Source of the DNA: Alphaproteobacteria bacterium
Lineage (GTDB): Bacteria; Pseudomonadota; Alphaproteobacteria; Geminicoccales; Geminicoccaceae
Assembly: GCA_026982585.1 (NCBI GenBank)
Contig: JALSGW010000393.1
Location: 1 to 8,646, forward strand
Direction of reading: 5' to 3'
Length of the DNA stretch: 8,646 nucleotides
The position numbers and the translations under genes were made by a program. How positions within the stretch are numbered: the stretch's first letter is position 1; every line of letters starts with the position of its first letter. Shown here piece by piece: positions 1 through 4,675 of the stretch. The notes beneath the pieces are model-generated. The model was not told the DNA's origin. It ran no database searches and worked only from the letters and a program-made list of their open reading frames with translations.

Positions 1-160
1 AGGTCGGCAGCACAGCCGATCTGGACGCGCGCAAGGGCGCCCGTCAGGGCGGGGGCCAGGGACGGCCCGGGTCGATCAGGGAGACGAGCAACGATCCCGC
101 CGGCTCATCCCGACGGGGTCCCCGTTAACCAAGAACCGTCAGAGTTGGCGGATGGAAAGC
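1..160. other. Left-edge region, no supported gene
   Basis: No coding region can be supported here. A plus-strand frame open from the left edge reaches a TAA at 126-128, but its translation is Gly/Arg/Ser-rich and matches no family I recognise. A 13-nt palindrome (ACGGGGTCCCCGT, 113-125) lies downstream of tRNA-Asn on the minus strand, without a following T-run. The stretch may be the 3' end of a gene lying outside the window, or plain tRNA downstream sequence. Confidence 0.4.
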
Positions 161-236
161 TGGCTCCGGCGGCAGGACTCGAACCTGCGACCCGGCGGTT
201 AACAGCCGCCTGCTCTACCAACTGAGCTACGCCGGA
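161..236 (-). tRNA. tRNA-Asn (anticodon GTT)
   Basis: Read on the minus strand, the gene has a 7-bp acceptor stem (TCCGGCG pairing with CGCCGGA), a D-arm with the GCTCAGTTGGTAGAGC pattern, an anticodon stem GGCGG/CCGCC closing the loop CTGTTAA, and a T-arm with GGTTCGAGTCC. The anticodon GTT is the complement of 201-203 and decodes Asn codons AAC/AAU. The discriminator is G, and CCA is encoded in the gene (161-163). It lies 49 nt downstream of tRNA-Cys on the same strand, so both are probably cut from one transcript. Confidence 0.97.
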
Positions 237-285
237 CCACCCAGGGGCGCTATAGCAGCACCTCCGGCTTGCGCCAAGCCGTCTC

Positions 286-359
286 TGGAGGCCCGGGCCG
301 GAATCGAACCGACGTCCAGGGATTTGCAGTCCCCTGCATCACCACTCTGCCACCGGGCC
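286..359 (-). tRNA. tRNA-Cys (anticodon GCA)
   Basis: On the minus strand the acceptor stem GGCCCGG (5' end at 359) pairs with CCGGGCC, followed by discriminator T and an encoded CCA (286-288). The anticodon loop CTGCAAA is closed by GGGGA/TCCCT with one G-U pair, and the anticodon GCA is the complement of 325-327. The T-arm contains GGTTCGATTCC. The sequence agrees with tRNA-Cys as I remember it from other alphaproteobacteria. It is the promoter-proximal member of the tRNA pair. Confidence 0.97.
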
Positions 360-368
360 CCGGCTCGC

Positions 369-397
369 GATATGGAAAGGGCGCCGGCAGCCGTCAA
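369..397 (-). promoter_or_regulatory. Putative promoter of the tRNA-Cys/tRNA-Asn unit
   Basis: On the minus strand a TTGACG -35 element (complement of 392-397) is followed after 17 nt by CATATC (complement of 369-374). This resembles the alphaproteobacterial TTGAC-N17-CTATAT pattern. The predicted transcription start, near 362, is only about 3 nt upstream of the mature tRNA-Cys 5' end, which suits a stable-RNA promoter. The -35 hexamer touches the 14-bp palindrome at 397-410. The assignment rests on motif and position only. Confidence 0.55.
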
Positions 398-410
398 GCG
401 GCATGCCGCT
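397..410. repeat. 14-bp perfect palindrome (operator candidate)
   Basis: AGCGGCATGCCGCT is a perfect 14-bp palindrome between the tRNA promoter and the DenD-like gene. Its left half, AGCGGCAT, recurs in direct orientation at 441-448. A two-fold symmetric site in a divergent promoter region could bind a dimeric repressor, but no regulator gene is present in the window and GC-rich palindromes do occur by chance. Confidence 0.35.
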
Positions 411-414
411 CGCA

Positions 415-445
415 CCGCTCCACCGGTGGCGTCGGCCTGGAGCGG
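415..445. repeat. 8-bp inverted repeat upstream of denD
   Basis: CCGCTCCA (415-422) and TGGAGCGG (438-445) are perfect inverted repeats separated by 15 nt. The right arm ends 4 nt before the candidate -35 hexamer of the DenD-like gene. It could be an operator half-site pair or a hairpin in DNA upstream of the transcription start. No function is demonstrated. Confidence 0.35.
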
Positions 446-448
446 CAT

Positions 449-477
449 TTGGAAACGCGGCCGCGCTCGCCTATGAA
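449..477 (+). promoter_or_regulatory. Putative denD promoter
   Basis: TTGGAA (449-454) and TATGAA (472-477) are separated by exactly 17 nt, and each matches the sigma-70 consensus at 4 of 6 positions. The predicted start near 484 leaves a leader of about 25 nt that contains a strong Shine-Dalgarno (GGGAGGAG, 498-505). The inverted repeats just upstream suggest control by a repressor or activator. Confidence 0.4.
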
Positions 478-508
478 GGCTTGCGGGCAGGGGAGCAGGG
501 AGGAGCAC

Positions 509-1498
509 ATGCAGGTGGTGGTCACCGGCGCCGCCGGTTTCCTCGGCCGGTGGCTGGTCGAACGGCTGACGGCGGCCGCAGACCCGCTGGGCGGGCTCGG
601 TGCGGTGACGCGCGTGGTGGCGGTGGACGCAGCCCCGCCGCCCTTCGCCGCAGGCGAGCGCCTCGTGGTGCGGCAAAGCGATCTCGGCGCCGACGCGGAG
701 CTCGCCGCCCTGGTCGGCGATGCGGATCTGGTCTTCCACCTGGCGGCGGTGGTGAGCGGCCAGGCGGAGGCGGAGTTCGACCTCGGCATGCGGGTCAATC
801 TCGATCTCACGAGGAGGCTGCTGGAGGCCCTGCGGCGGTCCGGACGGCGGGCGCGGCTGGTGTTCGCGAGCTCCATCGCGGTCTTCGGGCGCAAGGTGCC
901 GGAGCCCGTGGGCGACGACAGTCTGCTCGCTCCCGAGACCTCCTACGGCACCCAGAAGGCGATCGGGGAGCTTTTGGTCAACGACTACAGCCGCAAGGGG
1001 TTCATCGACGGCCGTGCGGTCCGGCTGCCGACGGTGGTGGTGCGGGACACGCCGCCCAACCGCGCCGCCTCCACCTTCGCCAGCACCATCATCCGCGACC
1101 CGGTGGCCGGCCGCGAAGCGGTGTGTCCGGTGCGGCCCGAAACCCGGCTCTACATCCTCTCCCCCGAGCGGGCGGTGGAGGCCCTCATCCATGCGGCACG
1201 GCTGCCCGCCGAGGCGTGGGGCCGGTTCCGGGCGGTGACCCTGCCCGGGCTCACGGTCTCGGTGCGGGAGATGCTGGACGCGCTCGCCCGGGAGGCGGGG
1301 GCGGAGACCGCGGCCCGGGTGCGGGTGGCGGTGGATCCCACCATCCAGGCCATCGTCGACGGCTGGCCGAGCCGCTTCACCCCGGAGCGGGCCCTGGCGA
1401 TGGGATTTCGGGCCGATCCCGACGTCGCCGCGGTGGTGCGACAGCATCTCGCCCGGGTGGGACGGTCGGGCGGAGGGCCAGGCGCACCACAACGGTGA
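509..1498 (+). CDS. denD: DenD-like NAD(P)-dependent epimerase/dehydrogenase (D-erythronate dehydrogenase family)
   Basis: A cytosolic extended short-chain dehydrogenase of 329 aa. The N-terminus carries the Rossmann motif TGAAGFLG (residues 6-13), an acidic residue after the second strand (D40), the FHLAA strand (76-80), Ser121/Ser122, and the catalytic pair Y146xxxK150. Family-like segments are DLGMRVNLD (91-99), YGTQKAIGELLVNDYS (146-161), and the SF/TIIR and AVCPVRPE region (about 189-211), all recalling D-erythronate dehydrogenase, which oxidises D-erythronate at C2. ATG 509 is chosen because GGGAGGAG lies just upstream and residue 1 begins the Rossmann strand; the open frame continues further upstream but runs through tRNA-Cys. 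The partners of known erythronate catabolism (OtnC, OtnI, a sugar transporter) are absent here, so the physiological substrate is uncertain; another sugar acid or nucleotide sugar is possible. The last 122 nt overlap a convergent membrane-protein gene. Confidence 0.8.
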   Translation: MQVVVTGAAGFLGRWLVERLTAAADPLGGLGAVTRVVAVDAAPPPFAAGERLVVRQSDLGADAELAALVGDADLVFHLAAVVSGQAEAEFDLGMRVNLDLTRRLLEALRRSGRRARLVFASSIAVFGRKVPEPVGDDSLLAPETSYGTQKAIGELLVNDYSRKGFIDGRAVRLPTVVVRDTPPNRAASTFASTIIRDPVAGREAVCPVRPETRLYILSPERAVEALIHAARLPAEAWGRFRAVTLPGLTVSVREMLDALAREAGAETAARVRVAVDPTIQAIVDGWPSRFTPERALAMGFRADPDVAAVVRQHLARVGRSGGGPGAPQR

Positions 1499-1952
1499 GG
1501 GCGGTAAGGGCCAGGGCCAGCTCCCCCCAGGCCTCCAGGCGGGCCAGCCCCGGTGCGGACGCCTCGAGCTTGGCGAGCAGGTCCACGAGCCCGAGCGCCA
1601 CATAGCCCGACAAAAGCAGCATGGTCGCCCGCACCAGGGGCGGCGCCGGCGCGGAGCCGACGATACCGCGGGCGATGAGGGCGAGGGCGAAGGCGAAGGC
1701 GCCCGCCGTCACGCCGCCCACCGCCGCATCCAGCCTCGGATCGGCCTCGACGGTGGCGGTGAGCAGCGGCCGGTAGAGCGAGCCCAGGCGCGGCGCCAGC
1801 TGCAGGTGGAGATCGAACAGCTGCACCAAAGCCCAGGCGAGCAGCGCGCCCTGCGCGAGACGCACGGCCAGGCCGGCCCGCCGTCCCGTCGCCGCAAGGG
1901 CGAGCAGTGCGGCCACCAGCAGCACATATTCGGCAAGCCAAGGAGCAGGCAC
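1377..1952 (-). CDS. Hypothetical small integral membrane protein
   Basis: I do not recognise a family. The 191-aa product has about five hydrophobic stretches: residues 7-22, 28-48, 77-98, 108-127 and 141-160. A basic, Pro-rich tail with RRRR at 175-178 follows, so it is probably an inner-membrane protein. The start is GTG at 1952, supported by GGAGGT on the minus strand (complement of 1956-1961) about 4 nt upstream, better evidence than mere openness of the frame. Residues 152-191 are encoded antisense to the end of the DenD-like gene, so the five-helix core lies almost entirely in unshared DNA. It is divergent from the corrinoid operon (173 bp between start codons) and convergent with denD. 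In GC-rich DNA an antisense open frame can mimic a membrane protein, but most of this one has no competing gene opposite it. Confidence 0.65.
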   Translation of the reverse strand: MPAPWLAEYVLLVAALLALAATGRRAGLAVRLAQGALLAWALVQLFDLHLQLAPRLGSLYRPLLTATVEADPRLDAAVGGVTAGAFAFALALIARGIVGSAPAPPLVRATMLLLSGYVALGLVDLLAKLEASAPGLARLEAWGELALALTALTVVVRLALRPTVPPGRDAVAPPRRRRDRPEIPSPGPAPG

Positions 1953-1955
1953 GAC

Positions 1956-1961
1956 ACCTCC
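1956..1961 (-). promoter_or_regulatory. Shine-Dalgarno fixing the membrane-protein start
   Basis: GGAGGT read on the minus strand precedes the GTG start at 1952 with a short spacer (GTC after the hexamer). It is the reason this GTG is preferred and the main non-coding support for this gene being real. Confidence 0.6.
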
Positions 1962-1967
1962 GGCCCA

Positions 1968-1999
1968 TTGACCGCGATCCTAGTCCCCGCGGGTTAGCG
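1968..1999 (+). promoter_or_regulatory. Weak promoter candidate for the corrinoid operon
   Basis: TTGACC (1968-1973) matches the -35 consensus at 5 of 6 positions. The region 17-20 nt downstream contains only a poor -10 (GGTTAG/TTAGCG around 1992-1999). If used, it would give a leader of about 120 nt before the corrinoid-protein ATG at 2126, including the small hairpins at 2039-2053 and 2075-2087. Low confidence. Confidence 0.25.
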
Positions 2000-2038
2000 G
2001 CCGGTAAACGGGCATGCGCTCTGTCGCAAAAGCGCGAG

Positions 2039-2087
2039 GTCAGGTCGCCTGGCACGAAGCGCGCGGACCCAGCGACCCGTACAGGGT
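2039..2087 (+). promoter_or_regulatory. Two-hairpin leader segment upstream of the corrinoid gene
   Basis: GTCAGG-TCG-CCTGGC (2039-2053) can fold with a 6-bp stem including one G-U pair, and is flanked by GCGCG (2032-2036) and a complementary GCGCGC stretch near 2059-2065. A second hairpin, ACCC-GTACA-GGGT, lies at 2075-2087. The first element resembles a cobalamin-riboswitch B12 box on either strand (better on the minus), but no other conserved riboswitch element is seen. It may be a cis-regulatory leader of unknown type or coincidence. Confidence 0.25.
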
Positions 2088-2125
2088 GGCCTAGGAACGG
2101 CTGCGGCGGTGCGGGCGAGGTGCCC

Positions 2126-2836
2126 ATGAGCGGGGAACAGGAGGACATCGATCTGCGCGAGCTCGACGATCCCGAGCTGGTCAAGCAGATCCAGGACGAT
2201 CTCTACGACGGTCTCGAGGCCGAGGTGCGCGAGGGGGTGGAGATCCTCCTCGAGCGCGGCTGGGAGCCCTATCGCATTCTCACGGACGCGCTCGTCGAAG
2301 GCATGCGCATCGTCGGCGTGGACTTCCGCGACGGCATCCTGTTCGTGCCGGAGGTGCTGCTGTCGGCCAACGCCATGAAGGCGGGCATGGCGATCCTGCG
2401 GCCGCTGCTGGCCGAGACCGGTGCGCCCACCATCGGCAAGGTGGTGATCGGCACCGTCAAGGGGGACATCCACGACATCGGCAAGAACCTGGTGGCGATG
2501 ATGCTCGAGGGGGCCGGCTTCGAGGTGGTGGACATCGGCATCAACTGCGATGTGGATGCCTATCTCCGCGCCCTCGAGGAGCACCAGCCCGACATCCTCG
2601 GCATGTCGGCGCTGCTCACCACCACCATGCCGTACATGAAGACCGTCATCGAGGCGCTCCACAAGCACGGCATCCGCGAGCGCCACATCGTGCTGGTGGG
2701 CGGCGCGCCCTTGAACGAGGCCTTCGCCGAGGCGATCGGCGCCGACGCCTACTGCCGCGACGCGGCGGTGGCGGTGGAGACGGCCAAGGCGCTGATCGCC
2801 CGGCGCCACAACCAGCTCGCCGGAGCCGGGGCGTGA
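2126..2836 (+). CDS. Corrinoid (B12-binding) methyl-carrier protein
   Basis: A 236-aa cytosolic protein with the two-domain build of MtbC/MttC/MetH-type corrinoid carriers. Residues about 15-95 form the helical cap (including EAEVREGVEILLERG at 32-45 and FVPEVLLSANAMKAG at 73-87). Residues about 103-225 form the B12-binding Rossmann-like domain. The cobalt-ligating signature G113-D-I-H116-D-I-G119 is intact, with His116 the expected lower axial ligand; SALLTTT (161-167) and GGAP (192-195) line the nucleotide-tail pocket. It shuttles a methyl group as methyl-Co(III). ATG 2126 is preceded by GAGG (2117-2120); an in-frame GTG at 2120 is a lesser alternative. It is the first gene of the operon, and its TGA overlaps the GTG of the DUF1638 gene (GTGA, 2833-2836), implying translational coupling. 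The cognate methyl-donor or acceptor enzyme is not in the window, so the substrate cannot be named. Confidence 0.93.
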   Translation: MSGEQEDIDLRELDDPELVKQIQDDLYDGLEAEVREGVEILLERGWEPYRILTDALVEGMRIVGVDFRDGILFVPEVLLSANAMKAGMAILRPLLAETGAPTIGKVVIGTVKGDIHDIGKNLVAMMLEGAGFEVVDIGINCDVDAYLRALEEHQPDILGMSALLTTTMPYMKTVIEALHKHGIRERHIVLVGGAPLNEAFAEAIGADAYCRDAAVAVETAKALIARRHNQLAGAGA

Positions 2837-3621
2837 GCGCGCCCGCCCGCGCGGTGGCGATCATCGCCTGCGGGGCGCTGGCCCGGGAGCTCACGCAGCT
2901 GCTCGCCCGCTCCCGCTTCGCCCACATCCGCCTCTTCTGCCTGCCGGCGTGGCTGCACAATCATCCCGACCGCATCCCGGAGGCGGTGCGGGCCAAAATA
3001 AGGGCGCTCAGGCCGCGCTTTTCCCGCATTTTCGTCGCCTACGCCGACTGCGGCACCGCCGGAGCGCTCGATCGGGTGCTCTTGGAGGAGGGGGTGGAGC
3101 GGCTTTCCGGGCCGCACTGCTACGCCTTCTATGCCGGCGCCGAGGTCTTCCAGCGCCTGCACGAGGAGGAGCCGGCCACCTTCTACCTGACCGACTATCT
3201 GGTCCGGCACTTCGACCGGTTGATCATCCAGGGGCTCGGTCTCGATCGCCACCCGCAGCTGCTTTCGGCCTATTTCGGCAACTATCGGCGTCTTGTCTAT
3301 CTCGCCCAGAGCTGGGATGGGGAGCTCCTGAGGCGGGCGCGGCGGGCGGCGGAGCGGCTGGGACTGGCCTTCGAACACCGCCACACGGGCTTCGGCGAGC
3401 TCGCGCGGTTCGTGGAGCGGGCGCGGGAGGCGGCCGATGGCAGAGCGGATGATCCTGTATTGGCGGGACATTCCGGCCCAGGTGCTGGTCCGGGCGGGGA
3501 GGCGGACGGTGCGGCGGCCCTTGCCGCCATACTTTCAAGACGCCATCGACCGCGCCGCCATGCGCGCCGGACTGCACGGCAGCGACGCCTATCTCGCCGG
3601 CTGGCGGAAGGGCGAGGCTGA
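2833..3621 (+). CDS. DUF1638 domain protein, corrinoid-operon associated
   Basis: A DUF1638 (PF07796) protein, recognised from ADCGTAGALDRVL (residues 71-83), GVERLSGPHCYAFYAG (87-102), the TFYLTDYLVRHFDRL segment (116-130) and YFGNYRRLVYLAQ (about 147-159). It is probably cytosolic. The conserved Cys and His residues (C73, H95, C96, H126) could bind metal or a cofactor, but that is inference. The family recurs beside corrinoid methyltransferase genes and its biochemical role is unknown to me; activation or assembly of the corrinoid protein is the usual guess. GTG 2833 overlaps the preceding stop by 4 nt. The recognisable domain ends near residue 196; from about residue 202 the frame continues out of phase over the PF13769 gene, adding some 61 residues, Arg-rich and unlike the family. 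A lost stop, a frameshift or sequencing error, or a true extended overlap would all explain this. Confidence 0.85.
   Translation: MSAPARAVAIIACGALARELTQLLARSRFAHIRLFCLPAWLHNHPDRIPEAVRAKIRALRPRFSRIFVAYADCGTAGALDRVLLEEGVERLSGPHCYAFYAGAEVFQRLHEEEPATFYLTDYLVRHFDRLIIQGLGLDRHPQLLSAYFGNYRRLVYLAQSWDGELLRRARRAAERLGLAFEHRHTGFGELARFVERAREAADGRADDPVLAGHSGPGAGPGGEADGAAALAAILSRRHRPRRHARRTARQRRLSRRLAEGRG
3425..3430 (+). promoter_or_regulatory. Internal Shine-Dalgarno for the PF13769 gene
   Basis: GGGAGG lies 6 nt upstream of ATG 3437, inside the 3' part of the DUF1638 reading frame. It supports initiation at 3437 independently of where DUF1638 translation stops. Confidence 0.55.
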
Positions 3622-3748
3622 GCCCTGCGGCGAGGATCTCGAGGCGGAGGCGGCGCGGCTCGTGGAGCGGCTGGTGCAGGCCTACGACCGGGCCCGCCTC
3701 AAGCGATTGATCGCCAACGGCGGCCGGGAGGAGCCCGGTCGGGATTGA
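3437..3748 (+). CDS. PF13769-type 'virulence factor' small protein
   Basis: A 103-aa protein matching my memory of the Pfam 'Virulence_fact' family (PF13769): ILYWRDIPAQVLVRAGRRT (residues 6-24), then FQDAIDRAAMRAGLHGSDAYLAGWRKG (33-59), and a helical C-terminus rich in Ala, Glu and Arg. The family name is historical; here the gene sits between a corrinoid carrier, a DUF1638 protein and a folate-dependent methyltransferase, which argues for a role in one-carbon or cobalamin enzymology, not virulence. No catalytic motif is obvious. A small adaptor joining carrier and methyltransferase, or a folding factor, is possible. The start at 3437 has GGGAGG 6 nt upstream. It is read in a different frame from the DUF1638 gene, which overlaps it by 185 nt, and ends 24 nt before the next start. 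Confidence 0.82.
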   Translation: MAERMILYWRDIPAQVLVRAGRRTVRRPLPPYFQDAIDRAAMRAGLHGSDAYLAGWRKGEAEPCGEDLEAEAARLVERLVQAYDRARLKRLIANGGREEPGRD

Positions 3749-3772
3749 GCCAGCGAGCGACGGGGAGCGCAG

Positions 3773-4675
3773 ATGAGCGAGACGGTGGTGAGTTCCGCCA
3801 CCCGCGAGGTGGTGATCGGCGGCGAGCGGCCCTTCGTGATGATCGGCGAGCGCATCAACCCCACCGGCCGCCCGCGCCTTGCGGCCGAGATGACGGCGGG
3901 CGACTTCAGCACCGTCGAGCGGGACGCGCTCGCCCAGGTGGAGGCCGGGGCGCAGATGCTGGACGTCAACGCCGGCGTGCCGCTCGCGGATGAGCCGGCG
4001 CTGCTCGCGCGGACGGTGGAGCTGGTGCAGTCGCTGGTGGACGTGCCGCTTTCCATCGACAGTTCGGTGGTCGCCGCGCTCGAGGCCGGGCTTCGCGTCT
4101 ACCGCGGCAAGGCGCTCGTCAATTCGGTCACCGGCGAGGAGGAGCGGCTCGAGAGCGTTTTGCCTCTGGTGCGCAAATACGGGGCGGCGGTGATCGCCAT
4201 CTGCAACGACGAGACCGGTATCTCGGAGGACCCCGAGGTGCGCTTTCAGGTGGCGCGCAAGATCGTGGAGCGGGCCGCCGACCACGGCATTCCGCGCGCC
4301 GATGTGGTGGTGGATCCGCTGGTGATGCCGGCGGGCGCGGTGGAGCGGGCCGGAGCCACGGTGTTCCGCCTGTTGCGGCGCCTGCGCGAGGAACTCGGCG
4401 TCAACACCACCTGCGGCGCCTCCAACATTTCCTTCGGTCTGCCCAACCGGCGCGGTCTGAACGCCCACTTCCTCTCCATGGCCATCGCAAGCGGGCTCAC
4501 CTCGGCGATCATGAACCCGCTGCACGAGCCCGAACGCCAGGCGGTGCTGGCGGCGGACGTGCTGATGGGACGCGATCCCCATTGCCGCGGGTGGCTCGCC
4601 CGCTACCGGGAGCCCGGCAGCCTCGAACAGGGGGCCGGGCGGCGCGAACGGCGCCGCCGGCGCCAGGCGGGATGA
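3773..4675 (+). CDS. Methyltetrahydrofolate:corrinoid methyltransferase (pterin-binding MeTr)
   Basis: A cytosolic TIM-barrel enzyme of the DHPS-like pterin-binding family (PF00809), of the kind found in AcsE, MtvA and the folate domain of MetH. It moves a methyl group between tetrahydrofolate and a corrinoid protein. Visible motifs are GERINPTGR (residues 25-33), QVEAGAQMLDVNAG (55-68), PLSIDSS (92-98), the NSVTGEEER segment (117-125), CNDETG (144-149), DPLVMPAG (181-188) and GASNISFGLPNRR (215-227), the last including the Asn that holds the pterin. At 300 aa it is longer than the AcsE class (about 260); the excess is a basic tail with five consecutive Arg (294-298). ATG 3773 has GGGGAGCG upstream. 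Its TGA overlaps the activator's ATG (ATGA, 4672-4675). Its natural methyl acceptor or donor is presumably the corrinoid protein encoded at 2126-2836. Confidence 0.93.
   Translation: MSETVVSSATREVVIGGERPFVMIGERINPTGRPRLAAEMTAGDFSTVERDALAQVEAGAQMLDVNAGVPLADEPALLARTVELVQSLVDVPLSIDSSVVAALEAGLRVYRGKALVNSVTGEEERLESVLPLVRKYGAAVIAICNDETGISEDPEVRFQVARKIVERAADHGIPRADVVVDPLVMPAGAVERAGATVFRLLRRLREELGVNTTCGASNISFGLPNRRGLNAHFLSMAIASGLTSAIMNPLHEPERQAVLAADVLMGRDPHCRGWLARYREPGSLEQGAGRRERRRRRQAG

Noticed and set aside
113..125. ACGGGGTCCCCGT palindrome as terminator of the tRNA unit
   Set aside because: The loop would be too tight for the full stem and no T-run follows on the minus strand; not called as a terminator.
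269..508. Upstream extension of the DenD-like reading frame
   Set aside because: It crosses tRNA-Cys on the other strand; the Shine-Dalgarno and the Rossmann strand both point to ATG 509.
227..1603. A long minus-strand open frame running across tRNA-Cys and the DenD-like gene
   Set aside because: It reads through a clear tRNA and opposite a recognisable dehydrogenase, and has a low-complexity composition.
1850..2125. Canonical cobalamin riboswitch upstream of the corrinoid gene
   Set aside because: Only a B12-box-like string is present; the other conserved blocks are missing on both strands, so it is reported as a finding and not as a riboswitch.
1150..2184. A 344-codon minus-strand frame spanning the membrane-protein region
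   Set aside because: It overlaps denD and the corrinoid gene, is Arg/Gly/Ala-rich without hydrophobic segmentation, and lacks the Shine-Dalgarno seen for the GTG 1952 frame.
4582..4671. A 30-codon upstream extension of the activator frame
   Set aside because: It lies within the methyltransferase coding end, is Pro/Arg/Gly-rich, and ATG 4672 gives the ATGA coupling expected in this operon.
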